Of a DNA stretch of 42,004 bases, positions 25,302 to 34,246 are shown in pieces. Every line of letters begins with the position of its first letter. Positions within the stretch are counted from its first letter, which is position 1. A model generated the notes under the pieces. The model was given only the letters and a program-made list of their open reading frames with translations. It was not told where the DNA came from and did not search any database. The position numbers were made by a program, and so were the translations under genes. The DNA lies in assembly GCA_021847645.1 (NCBI GenBank), contig JAJZQG010000052.1, forward strand, positions 1 through 42,004, given 5' to 3'. Origin of the DNA: Myxococcales bacterium. Lineage in GTDB: Bacteria > Myxococcota_A > Polyangia > Polyangiales > Polyangiaceae.

Positions 25302-26875
25302 TGGGTGCCGAGCGGAGGGCTGCCGGCGAGCGCGTCGCGGTCGCGATGCGAGGCGTGACCAAGCGTTTTCCGGGCGTTGTGGCCGACGACGCGGTGGACT
25401 TCACGCTGCTACAAGGCGAGGTGCACGCGTTGGTGGGGGAGAACGGCGCGGGCAAGACGACGCTGATGAACCTGCTGGCGGGCGTGCACCAGCCGGACGA
25501 CGGGACGATCGAGGTCGGGGGGCGCGCGGTGTACATCCGATCGCCGCGGGATGCGGAGCGGGCGGGCATCGGCATGGTGCACCAGGAGCTGATGCTGGCC
25601 GAAGCGCTGACAGTGGCGGAGAACGTCGCGCTGGGGTGGCGCGAAGCGGGGTGGCTTACTCGTTGGAAGGCCATCGGGCGTGCGATCGAGCAGAGATCGC
25701 GCGAGCTGGGGCTGGAGGTGGACCCGCGGGCGTTCGTCTGGCAGCTCTCGATCGGCGAGCGGCAGCGCGTGGAGATCCTGCGTGCGCTGTTGCGTGGGGC
25801 GCGCATCCTGTTGCTCGACGAGCCCACGGCGGTGCTCGGGCCGCGGGAGACGGACGAGTTGTTCCGGTCGGTCGGGCGCCTGGTGGCGGAAGGGCGATCG
25901 GTGGTGCTCATCAGCCACAAGCTCGACGAGGTCACGCACGTGGCCGACCGGTTCACGGTGATGCGCGGCGGCAAAGCGGTCGCGTCGGGCCTTCCGATGA
26001 AGGGAACGACCCGAGAGCAACTGGCGGAGCTGATGGTGGGCCGATCGGTGTCTCCGCCGGCTCGCGGAACGGCACGCGACCTGCGTGCGGGCAAGGTAGT
26101 GCTCGCGCTGCGATCGGTGACGGCGTTGGGGGACAAAGGCACACGGGCGCTGAACGGAGTGACGCTCGAGGTGCATGAGGGGGAGTTGGTCGGCGTGGCG
26201 GGGGTGGCGGGCAACGGGCAGCGGGAGCTGGCCGAGGTGCTGAGCGGGATGCGGCCGATCGAAGCGGGGCGGATACTGATCGAGAGCCGCGAGCTGCAGA
26301 ACAAGGATCCGGCCGCGTTCCTGGCCGCGGGGCTGGCCTATGTGCCTGAGGACCGGCGAAGGGAAGGTGCCGTCACGGAGCTGAGCGTGAAGGAGAATCT
26401 CGCGCTCAAGGCGTATCGTCGCGCGCCCATCGCACGCACGTGGGGAATGGACCGGTCCGCGATGGCCGAGCACGCGAATCGGCTTGCGAGCGAATTCGGT
26501 ATCCGGCTGGCATCGATCGAGCAGCCTGCAGGCCACCTGTCGGGAGGCAACCTTCAGCGTCTGATCCTGGCGCGGGAGCTGTCCGGGCCCATTCGCGTGC
26601 TGCTGGCGGCGCAGCCCACGCGTGGGCTGGACGTGGGAGCGACGCACGCGGTCCACGCGCTTCTGCTGGGCCAGCGCGAAGCGGGGATTGCCACTTTGAT
26701 CATCTCGGAGGATCTGTCGGAGCTCATGACGCTGAGCGACCGGCTGGTGGTGCTTTTTCGCGGAAGAATAGCCGGCACGTTTGCGCGCGAGGAGTTCGAC
26801 CGCGAGGCGATCGGCAGGTGCATGGCGGGGCTGCAGGCCGGCGCGTGCGAACCGGGCCGGGGGGATTCCGCATGA
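25301..26875 (+). CDS. ABC transporter ATP-binding protein (tandem ATPase, BMP/nucleoside type)
   Basis: A 524-residue protein with two ATPase domains. The first has Walker A GENGAGKTT, signature LSIGERQR and Walker B ILLLDEPTA. The second has GVAGNGQREL in place of Walker A, signature LSGGNLQRL and AAQPTRGLDVG in place of Walker B. The degenerate second site is typical of the BMP-associated ATPases (YufO/NupA-like), where only one site hydrolyses ATP. It energises uptake through the two permeases encoded next. The start ATG overlaps the upstream stop (TGATG), and the stop overlaps the next start (ATGA), so translation is probably coupled. Confidence 0.94.
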   Translation: MGAERRAAGERVAVAMRGVTKRFPGVVADDAVDFTLLQGEVHALVGENGAGKTTLMNLLAGVHQPDDGTIEVGGRAVYIRSPRDAERAGIGMVHQELMLAEALTVAENVALGWREAGWLTRWKAIGRAIEQRSRELGLEVDPRAFVWQLSIGERQRVEILRALLRGARILLLDEPTAVLGPRETDELFRSVGRLVAEGRSVVLISHKLDEVTHVADRFTVMRGGKAVASGLPMKGTTREQLAELMVGRSVSPPARGTARDLRAGKVVLALRSVTALGDKGTRALNGVTLEVHEGELVGVAGVAGNGQRELAEVLSGMRPIEAGRILIESRELQNKDPAAFLAAGLAYVPEDRRREGAVTELSVKENLALKAYRRAPIARTWGMDRSAMAEHANRLASEFGIRLASIEQPAGHLSGGNLQRLILARELSGPIRVLLAAQPTRGLDVGATHAVHALLLGQREAGIATLIISEDLSELMTLSDRLVVLFRGRIAGTFAREEFDREAIGRCMAGLQAGACEPGRGDSA

Positions 26876-27969
26876 TGGCGATCGGCAGGCTGCGGATTGA
26901 GCGGCGGCTCGAGACACCGGCCTGGCTGCGTTGGGTGCACACCGTGGCATCCGTGGCACTGGCGCTGCTCTGTGGTGCGGCGCTGCTGGCCGTCGCGGGG
27001 GTGGACCCGTGGGCGGCCTACGCGCATATCGCAAGAGCCGGCTTGCTGGGCACCTACGCGCTTTCCGATACGGCGGTGAAGGCGACACCCATCCTGCTGT
27101 GCGCGCTGGGCGCGTCGGTGGCGTTCCGCATGAGGCTGTGGAACATCGGCGGGGAAGGGCAGCTGCAGCTGGGTGCGTGGGCGGCGGCCGCGGTGGCGTT
27201 GCGAGTGCTGCCGGCGTCGACGCCGTGGTGGCTGATGCTTCCAACGATGATGGTGGCGGGGGCTGCTGCGGGCGCGGCGTGGAGCACGGTGGCGGGGGTC
27301 TTGCGCGCGTACTTGCAGGTCAACGAGATCATCACCACGCTGATGCTCAACTACGTTGCATCGCTGTGGGTGGCTTACTTCGTCTTCGGACCTTGGAGCG
27401 AGCGGGGATTCCCCCTGACGCCGCCGTTCCCGGATAGCGCGGATCTGCCTCGTCTGACCGATCTGGCGGGCCGCTGGCCGGAGCTTTCGGGGCTGACGGC
27501 GCACGCGGGCGGCCTGGTGGCGATCGCGGCGGCCGGGTTGACGTGGTGGATCGTGGCGCGCACGCGCTGGGGATTCGAGGTGCGGGTGCTCGGCGCCAAC
27601 ATGCGGGTGGGACGTCTTTCGGGCATGGCCTGGGTTCGCAACACGGTCATCGCGATGGCGCTGAGCGGCGCGCTGTGCGGCGTGGGCGGCATGTGCGAGG
27701 TGTCGGGCGTGGTTCACCGCCTGCAGGACCGGTTCTCGCCGGGCTACGGATTCACCGGGATCATCGTGGCCTGGCTGGGCAAGCTGGAGCCGTGGCGGAT
27801 CGTGGTCGTGTCCATCCTGTTCGGCGCGCTGCTGGTCGGGGGCAAGGAGATCCAACCCGGTGGCGTTCCCCAGATGTTGCAGGGCCTGGTGCTGTTCGTG
27901 CTGGTCGGCTCGGAGGTGCTATTGCGGTATCGCGTCGGGATGCGCGCGGCCGGGGAGCCGTCGCGATGA
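26872..27969 (+). CDS. ABC transporter permease 1 (BMP/nucleoside type)
   Basis: A 365-residue inner-membrane permease. Typical family phrases are RMRLWNIGGEGQLQLGAW, VNEIITTLMLNY, RVLGANMRVGRLSGM and GYGFTGIIVAWLGKLEP. About eight to ten helices are predicted. Its start overlaps the ATPase stop by four bases (ATGA; a second ATG at 26875 is possible), and its stop overlaps the next permease start. It forms the translocation pore with the second permease. Confidence 0.93.
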   Translation: MMAIGRLRIERRLETPAWLRWVHTVASVALALLCGAALLAVAGVDPWAAYAHIARAGLLGTYALSDTAVKATPILLCALGASVAFRMRLWNIGGEGQLQLGAWAAAAVALRVLPASTPWWLMLPTMMVAGAAAGAAWSTVAGVLRAYLQVNEIITTLMLNYVASLWVAYFVFGPWSERGFPLTPPFPDSADLPRLTDLAGRWPELSGLTAHAGGLVAIAAAGLTWWIVARTRWGFEVRVLGANMRVGRLSGMAWVRNTVIAMALSGALCGVGGMCEVSGVVHRLQDRFSPGYGFTGIIVAWLGKLEPWRIVVVSILFGALLVGGKEIQPGGVPQMLQGLVLFVLVGSEVLLRYRVGMRAAGEPSR

Positions 27970-28928
27970 GCGGGCACGAGGCGCTGACGTTCACGGTCAA
28001 CCTGCTGGCTGCGGGGCTGGCGCGGGGGACACCGATTCTGTTTGCGACACTGGGCGGGGTGGTGGCCGAGCGTTCCGGCGTGATGAACCTGGGCATCGAG
28101 GGCATGATGCTGACCGGGGCAATGACCGCGTTCGCCACCGCGCGCGTGACAGGAAGCGCTGCGCTGGGCGTGTTGGCGGGGATGGCGGCGGGCGGGGTGC
28201 TCGCGCTGCTGTACGCGTTGGTGGTGGTTCACCTTCGTGCCGACCAGGTGGTGAGCGGCCTGGCGCTGGGCTTCGTGGGGACCGGGTTGAGCGCGGTGTT
28301 GGGCGCGCCGCTGGTCGAGCACATGGAGGCCACGGCGCGCATTCCAACGTGGAACGTGCCCGTGCTCTCGCGCATTCCCATCTTGGGGACCCTGCTGTTC
28401 CGGCAGAACCTGGTCGTGTGGCTTGGCATTGCGCTGGTACCGTTGTGCTGGCTGTTGTTGTATCGGACGAAGTGGGGATTGGCGATTCGGGCGGTGGGAG
28501 AGCACCCGTCGGCGGCCGATTCGCTGGGAGTGTCGGTGTACGGCGTGCGCACGGCGAGCATGGTATTTGCCGGGGTGATGGCGGGGTTGGCGGGAGCGAG
28601 CCTGAGCCTGGCGATCACGCCCGGATGGGTGGACGGCATGACGGCGGGGCAGGGGTGGGTGGCGGTTGGGCTGGTGATTTTCGCGGGGTGGAATCCGGTG
28701 CGCGCGGCCGCGGGCGCGTGGCTGTTCGGAGCGATTCGTCGGTTGCCGCTGGACCTGCAGGGGGTCGAAGGCCTGCCGCTGTTCCGCAATCCGAATCTCG
28801 GCTACTTCTTGAGCATGCTGCCGTACTTGTTCGTGATTGCCGCGGTGGTATTCGGATCGCGGGGCGCGATGCGGCGGAGGCTGGGAGCGCCGGCGGCGCT
28901 GGGGATTCCGTGGGCAAGGGGGGAGTAG
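27966..28928 (+). CDS. ABC transporter permease 2 (BMP/nucleoside type)
   Basis: A 320-residue permease. The family signature VAERSGVMNLGIEGMMLTGA is near the start, with LALGFVGTG, AIRAVGEHPSAADSLGV and AAGQ-like TAGQGWVAVGLVIFAGWNP after it. The last of the four genes; its start overlaps the previous stop as ATGA. Downstream comes a hexamer repeat (28970-29035) and a convergent hydrolase gene. With the binding lipoprotein and the ATPase this completes an importer, most likely for nucleosides or related bases. Confidence 0.93.
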   Translation: MSGHEALTFTVNLLAAGLARGTPILFATLGGVVAERSGVMNLGIEGMMLTGAMTAFATARVTGSAALGVLAGMAAGGVLALLYALVVVHLRADQVVSGLALGFVGTGLSAVLGAPLVEHMEATARIPTWNVPVLSRIPILGTLLFRQNLVVWLGIALVPLCWLLLYRTKWGLAIRAVGEHPSAADSLGVSVYGVRTASMVFAGVMAGLAGASLSLAITPGWVDGMTAGQGWVAVGLVIFAGWNPVRAAAGAWLFGAIRRLPLDLQGVEGLPLFRNPNLGYFLSMLPYLFVIAAVVFGSRGAMRRRLGAPAALGIPWARGE

Positions 28929-28965
28929 GCAGATCGGCCAGCGGCGAAGAGCGCGGCATGGTGCG

Positions 28966-29035
<70 letters not shown>

Positions 29036-29062
29036 GTGGGCCAATCCGTCGTTTGGGGGCCC

Positions 29063-29857
29063 CTAGCCCAACTCACGCAGGAACGTCCCGACCACCTCTG
29101 CCAGGCGCTCGGGTTGCTCAAAGGGAAGGCCGTGTCCGGCGTCCTTCACCTGTTCGATTCGCACGCGTGGGTTGAGGCTGCGAAGCTCCGTTGCCATCTC
29201 GAGCGTGACGACAGGGCTATCGCCTATGACGAGCAGGGTCGGGACCTCGACAGCGCTCACCACGTCGCGATACTCGGGGTTGGGGGGCGTGAGCACGTCA
29301 AAGGCGCCGATGCTGGTTTTCAGCCTGGCCTCGGCCTGGAGCCCGACGATCTCGGGCGAGCGACGCGGGTGCCGGGCTTGGGTCTGTGCGACGAGGTCGG
29401 ACTTGCGTAGACCGAGAGCCCTGCGGTGTTGATCGGCGACGTCGCTGTCGCGTACCTCGCGTTGGCGCTCGGGGCTCAAGAACGTCGGATCGATCAGGAT
29501 GAGGCCGCGGATGAGCCTCGCACCTCGACTCGCCACCACCGCGGCGGTCATGCCGCCCATCGAGTGGCCGAGAAGAGCCGGACGAGACAGTCCCAGGCTG
29601 CGGATGAGGCCCGCGACATCGCTCGCGTGATCGTCGTAGCGGTACCCGTGGTGCGGCGCGCTCGAATCGCCATGCCCTCTTGCGTCGGGCATGACGACGT
29701 CGAATTCGCCCTCGAGCGCGCGCGCCAGCGGTGTCCAGCAGGCGCCGCTGCCCATCAATCCATGGAGCAGAACGACGGGAGGTTTGGCGCCTCCGGTTCG
29801 GAGGTAGTGGATGCTGAGCCCGTTCGTTTCGCAGGCTCCACTGATCCAGGTCATCAT
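29063..29857 (-). CDS. Alpha/beta hydrolase
   Basis: A 264-residue hydrolase of the lipase/esterase/C-C hydrolase fold. The oxyanion segment LLHGLMGSG, the nucleophile elbow GHSMGG (Ser99) and DAGHGLPFEQPE (catalytic His) are visible, with the acid probably the Asp in VIGDSP. The MPDARGHGDSS motif is typical. I took ATG 29857 (a second ATG at 29854) because the conserved part starts there; upstream ATG 29914 would add 19 residues. No strong ribosome binding site. Substrate unknown. The ion-channel gene lies upstream on the same strand, about 200 bases away. Confidence 0.88.
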   Translation of the reverse strand: MMTWISGACETNGLSIHYLRTGGAKPPVVLLHGLMGSGACWTPLARALEGEFDVVMPDARGHGDSSAPHHGYRYDDHASDVAGLIRSLGLSRPALLGHSMGGMTAAVVASRGARLIRGLILIDPTFLSPERQREVRDSDVADQHRRALGLRKSDLVAQTQARHPRRSPEIVGLQAEARLKTSIGAFDVLTPPNPEYRDVVSAVEVPTLLVIGDSPVVTLEMATELRSLNPRVRIEQVKDAGHGLPFEQPERLAEVVGTFLRELG

Positions 29858-30065
29858 CGAACCGATTCGCGGAGAGGACAAGACGGACAGGCACACTTCG
29901 AGCGTGCGCGCCATGTTGTAGGTGACGAGCGGCCGGCTGCAACGAAATTCGAAACGACCGATGGCCTGACGCGTAGTGCCCCGAGGGCGATGATCGCTTC
30001 GGCCATGGAGTCCGGAGGAGGGAAAGCGGATACCTTGCGATGCCAAGGTCCGTGGACCGGGGCCC

Positions 30066-32039
30066 TCACGTCTCGTCCTCGGCCAGCGTAATGAGGCAAT
30101 CGCGCGGCCCGAGCGTCACCTGCTCGGCCTTGTTGGGGATGATGTGGATTCCGTGCTTCTTGTCGGCACGGCCCTCCTCGGACGCGAGCTTGTAGCCCAG
30201 GCACACCTCCGACCGCATCTGGGCGGCCGTCACGCAGTCGCCGAACTCGAGCGTAACGGGCAGCCCGGCGAAGAACAGCTCCACGGGCTTGAGGTAGATC
30301 TCGCTGCCCTCCTCGCGGAACAGCTCGTCGTACACGCGCTTGACGTCGGGCTCCTGGGCGACCTGGGCGAAGATCTTGGATACGAACTGGTTCGAGATGA
30401 GGTAGTCGCGCACGCCGACCTGCAGCACCAGCTCGGCATTCTCCGAGTCCATGACCTCGGTGATGATCTGGATCCTGCTCGGCTCCGCGGTCGATCGTTC
30501 CCGCGCCTTGAAGTACTGCCGAAGGCGGAGCAGCAGCGCGATCGTGTGAGCGTCGGCCTCCTCGGGCGTCACGCCGTCGCGCGTGAGGATGATGACGTTG
30601 TCGTAGCTGTGCGGAGCGACCTGCTCGAGAACGTCGGGAGATGTGATATCGCGCTCGGCCATGGCGATGTCGATGCCGGCGTACTTGTGCTCGAGCTCGC
30701 CGAGCGCCGCTTCCGCCGCGGGGGTGAGCTGGTGGACCACGACGTGGATCGCCGAGCCGGGTTTGAGGTATTGGGCGTACTCTTCGATGATGACGCGGCT
30801 CTTGGTCGTCCAGCCGATGAGAAGGTGCCGCTCGGGGCCGGTCTCGAGGCGCTTGTGGGACGGGGCCACCTGGCCCGGGGAGAAGACGGCGCTGGGCGAG
30901 TAGCCGATGGTCGAGTCGTCTTCGGCCAGCACGACGGCGTCGTCGTCGGGGCGCAGGACGTAGCTGGAAGAGGGGTTGAGAGACAGCTCGCCGGAGGCAT
31001 GGCGAAGGCCCAGGGGAACCGACTCGGGGAAGTGGTATTGCAGCTGGCCGAAGGTGAGCTGGGGCCACCCGCCGCGGGGCCGGAAGAAGTAGACCTCGTT
31101 GCCTTCGAAGCCGACCAGATCGGAGTAGACCAGGGCGAGGCCCGAGACGCGGGAGGTCTGCACGATCATCTTGGCCAGCAGGCTGTTTTCCGCGAGCGTG
31201 GTGATGCGGCCGGGCACGATGGACTCGGCCAGGGTGCGGTTCTTGTCGAGGTGAAGCTCGGCGATGATCGGCGGCAGATGGGGCTCGCCGACGGCGGCGA
31301 CCACGGCCATGATGGTCTTGAGCACGCGGGCGTCGGCGGCGGCCTTGGCGGACTCGACGTCGCCGGCGCGCGCGTCGGACAGGATGGTAATGGACCGTGC
31401 GCGAGCGGCGCCGATTTTCTCGAGGGAGGCGAGATTGGCCGGGGAGCCGGAGCGCGTGATGATTCGCGTGGTCTTGCGCCCGGGGATGCGCTCGTTGAAG
31501 TAGTCGTCCATCTCCTGCTTGTCTTTGTCGGCGAGCACGACGACGGAGGCATCCTTCTCGGACGCGTTGGCGACGATCAGCTCGCGGATGATGTCGAGCA
31601 CGCGGTCGCCGAAGCCCAGGATCAAAGAGTGTCCGGACTCGATGACCTCGCTGCGTCCGCGTCGCAGGTTCTCGAGCCTGGCCTCGAATTGCGCCGTGAT
31701 GAAGGCAATCATGCTCGAGAACAGGACCATGCCGACGAAGATGGTCACGATGCCGATCGCCTTGGACAGGTACGGAGCGTCGGAGTCGTCGCCGATGTTG
31801 CCGGCATCGGCGATCTCGATGAAGGTGCGCCAGAGTCCGTCGGCGAAGGCCGGGGCGGAGCTGTCGGGCTCGACCCAATGGCCGATCAGGCGAAGCAGGG
31901 ACATGCCGGCGAAGCCCAGCGCGAACATGGTGAGGACGGCCAGGAACACGGAGAACCCTCCGCGGGCCATGAAGTTGTCGATGGCGTAGGTGAAACGGGA
32001 TCGAAGCGTCAGCTGTCGTGTCGTTGAACCGCTGCTCAT
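30066..32039 (-). CDS. CASTOR/POLLUX-like ion channel
   Basis: A 657-residue membrane channel protein. TM1 lies at about 27-50, then a pore region with the filter-like ADAGN at 77-81, then a second helix at about 92-118. The cytosolic part begins with a Rossmann-type RCK/NAD-binding unit (SLILGFGDRVLDIIREL, about 138-155) and has a second such unit after residue 370 (HLLIGWTTKSRVIIEEY). The order and the ADAGN filter match the CASTOR/POLLUX/SYM8 family, known as plant nuclear ion channels and present in some bacteria. Selectivity here is unknown. ATG 32039 is my start choice; a frame extension to 32270 is not protein-like. Confidence 0.85.
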   Translation of the reverse strand: MSSGSTTRQLTLRSRFTYAIDNFMARGGFSVFLAVLTMFALGFAGMSLLRLIGHWVEPDSSAPAFADGLWRTFIEIADAGNIGDDSDAPYLSKAIGIVTIFVGMVLFSSMIAFITAQFEARLENLRRGRSEVIESGHSLILGFGDRVLDIIRELIVANASEKDASVVVLADKDKQEMDDYFNERIPGRKTTRIITRSGSPANLASLEKIGAARARSITILSDARAGDVESAKAAADARVLKTIMAVVAAVGEPHLPPIIAELHLDKNRTLAESIVPGRITTLAENSLLAKMIVQTSRVSGLALVYSDLVGFEGNEVYFFRPRGGWPQLTFGQLQYHFPESVPLGLRHASGELSLNPSSSYVLRPDDDAVVLAEDDSTIGYSPSAVFSPGQVAPSHKRLETGPERHLLIGWTTKSRVIIEEYAQYLKPGSAIHVVVHQLTPAAEAALGELEHKYAGIDIAMAERDITSPDVLEQVAPHSYDNVIILTRDGVTPEEADAHTIALLLRLRQYFKARERSTAEPSRIQIITEVMDSENAELVLQVGVRDYLISNQFVSKIFAQVAQEPDVKRVYDELFREEGSEIYLKPVELFFAGLPVTLEFGDCVTAAQMRSEVCLGYKLASEEGRADKKHGIHIIPNKAEQVTLGPRDCLITLAEDET

Positions 32040-32287
32040 GCCTGTCGCGCCCTCGAGAGAGGCTGGTGCTGTATCCGTCTCGTGCACGAGGGTCAACGGG
32101 CGAGGTGGTGATGGGGTGTGATGAGCATCGCGCTGTCGAGCAGTCCGTGGGACCGACGTCGGCCGGGGCGGGAAGGTGTACGGCGCCCGGCAGGGAAGGT
32201 TCGCGGGGTGTCGACCGTATTTCCAGCAAACATGACCAGCTGCGCGGCGCGTTTGGCACGTCGGCGGCACAGCGAGGAGAAGGCGAG

Positions 32288-34180
32288 ATGCGCGGCTATT
32301 GGGGTTTGGCTTCCGTGGTCCTTGTTGGTGGGAGTGTGCTGGCGCTGGGCGCCGTGGCGTGCGGCGGCAGCAGCAGCACGACGAGTGCGGCAGGAGGTGC
32401 TGGCGGGGGCGGCGCTGGCGGGAGCGCGGGAGCTTCAGGCACCGGAGGGACCGGCAACGACGGCGGCAGCGGAGGCACCGGCGGCACCGGCGGCACCGGC
32501 GGGTCCGCGGGGCCGGTCGTCCATGCGGACAAGGTCGACTTGCTCGTCATGGTGGACAACTCGGCGTCGATGGCGGACAAGCAGGCCGTGCTGGCCCAGA
32601 CCGTGCCCGACCTGGTGAGCCGCCTGACGAATCCCGATTGCGTGGACCCGACCACGCGCCAATTCGTAGCTCGCGTGGATATGGGAGCGGCCTGTCCGGC
32701 CGGATCGGAGCGCGAATTCCCGGCGGTCGTGGACATGCACGTGGGTATCATCACGTCGTCGCTCGGCGGGCACGGCGCCGACGTGTGTTCGAGCGGATCG
32801 GCGCTGTCCTACAACCCGCACATGGAAGACATGTCCCACCTGATCAGCCGCACGGCGAGCGGGGGCACGGTGGCGACATGGCAAAGCAAGGGATTCCTCG
32901 ACTGGGATCCGGGCGCCGTGAGCAGCCCGCCGGGCGAAGCCGATCCGGCTGCCCTCGATCAGGCCTTTAGCGACATGGTGCGGGGAGCCGGGGAGGACGG
33001 ATGCGGTTTCGAGGCCTCGCTCGAAGCCTGGTACCGATTCCTGATCGATCCGGCGCCGTACCAGAAGATGGTTCCGGTGCCCTGCTCGAGCAGCGATCCG
33101 AACAACTCCTGCCGCGGACCGTCGGGCATCGACCAGGCGGTCCTGCAGCAGAGGGCCGACTTCCTGCGCGAGGATTCGGTCGTGTCGATCGTGATGTTGA
33201 CCGACGAGGACGACTGCTCGGTGCAGGACTCCGGGCAGAACTACGTGGCAGTGCAGGCGCTGGAGGGCAGCAACCCCTTCCATGTGGCGAGGGGCACGTC
33301 GGCGTGCGCGACCGCGCCTGCCAGTCCTGACTGCGTATCGTGCTGGAGTGCGGACCCGACCGCTCACCCCGAATGCGCGTCGGGGTGGGGCAATCCGAGC
33401 GTGGACGACCCGCTGAACCTGCGCTGCTATCGGCAGAAGCAGCGATTCGGCGTCGACTTCCTGTACCCGATCGGGCGTTACGTGGACGCGCTCACCAAGT
33501 CCACGTTGGACACCGGCGCACCGAATCCGCTGTTCTGCAAGACCGCGAGCGGCAACACCTGCACATCGAAGGTGCGCGACCGCAGCCAGATCATCCTGGC
33601 GGGCATCGTTGGCGTGCCCTGGCAGGACATCGCGCGGGATCCGTCCGATCTGGGTAAGGGATACAAGACTGCCGCCGAGATTCCCTGGGACGTCGTGGCG
33701 GGCGACGTGACCAGCTACGTCGATCCGACGGACCCGTTCATGAAGCCATCGGTCGAGCCGCGCAGCGGGACGAACCCGATCACGGGCGACGCTATCTCGC
33801 CGCCGGGATCGCCCTACGACGCGAACCCCATCAACGGGCACGACTGGACCGTAGCGAGCGGAGCTGACCTGCAGTATGCGTGCGTGTTCGATTTGCCGCA
33901 GCCGCTGGACTGCACGCAGATGGACTGCGAGTGCAGCTCCGATACGATGTCGCCGCTGTGCCAGAGTCCGGCGACGGGGCAGTACGGCACGACGCAGTAC
34001 CGCGCGAAGGCCTACCCTGGCGTGCGGCACCTGGCCGTGCTTCACGGCATTGGCTCCCAGGCCGTCGTGGGGTCCATCTGCGCGCCGAATCTCACCGCGC
34101 CGTCGCTTGCCGACTACGCGTATCGTCCCGCCATCAGCGCCGTCGTCGATCGCATCGGCAAGAACCTCTCGGCACCCTGA
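32288..34180 (+). CDS. VWA-like lipoprotein with Gly-rich spacer
   Basis: A 630-residue surface lipoprotein. The signal ends GAVAC with Cys25. A Gly/Ser/Thr spacer (about 26-78) leads to a VWA-like fold starting VDLLVMVDNSASMADKQ, with the metal site DNSAS at 90-94 and VSIVMLTDEDDC later. Many Cys residues (for example PDCVSCWSADPTAHPEC) suggest disulfides in the second half. Such proteins are plentiful in myxobacteria and are probably adhesive or scaffolding, with no known enzyme role. GAGGAG eight bases before ATG 32288 supports the start. It diverges from the channel gene. Confidence 0.83.
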   Translation: MRGYWGLASVVLVGGSVLALGAVACGGSSSTTSAAGGAGGGGAGGSAGASGTGGTGNDGGSGGTGGTGGTGGSAGPVVHADKVDLLVMVDNSASMADKQAVLAQTVPDLVSRLTNPDCVDPTTRQFVARVDMGAACPAGSEREFPAVVDMHVGIITSSLGGHGADVCSSGSALSYNPHMEDMSHLISRTASGGTVATWQSKGFLDWDPGAVSSPPGEADPAALDQAFSDMVRGAGEDGCGFEASLEAWYRFLIDPAPYQKMVPVPCSSSDPNNSCRGPSGIDQAVLQQRADFLREDSVVSIVMLTDEDDCSVQDSGQNYVAVQALEGSNPFHVARGTSACATAPASPDCVSCWSADPTAHPECASGWGNPSVDDPLNLRCYRQKQRFGVDFLYPIGRYVDALTKSTLDTGAPNPLFCKTASGNTCTSKVRDRSQIILAGIVGVPWQDIARDPSDLGKGYKTAAEIPWDVVAGDVTSYVDPTDPFMKPSVEPRSGTNPITGDAISPPGSPYDANPINGHDWTVASGADLQYACVFDLPQPLDCTQMDCECSSDTMSPLCQSPATGQYGTTQYRAKAYPGVRHLAVLHGIGSQAVVGSICAPNLTAPSLADYAYRPAISAVVDRIGKNLSAP

Positions 34181-34246
34181 AGACGTCCGGGCCTCGCGCG
34201 CTGCGCAGGGCCATACATTGCACAAGAGCATCCGGCGAGCGGCGTT

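Noticed and set aside
30144..32027. Long open frame on the plus strand opposite the ion-channel gene
   Set aside because: It is antisense to a well-supported channel gene, is low-complexity (Gly/Asp/Val/His-rich) and shows no motif; such shadows are common in GC-rich coding DNA.
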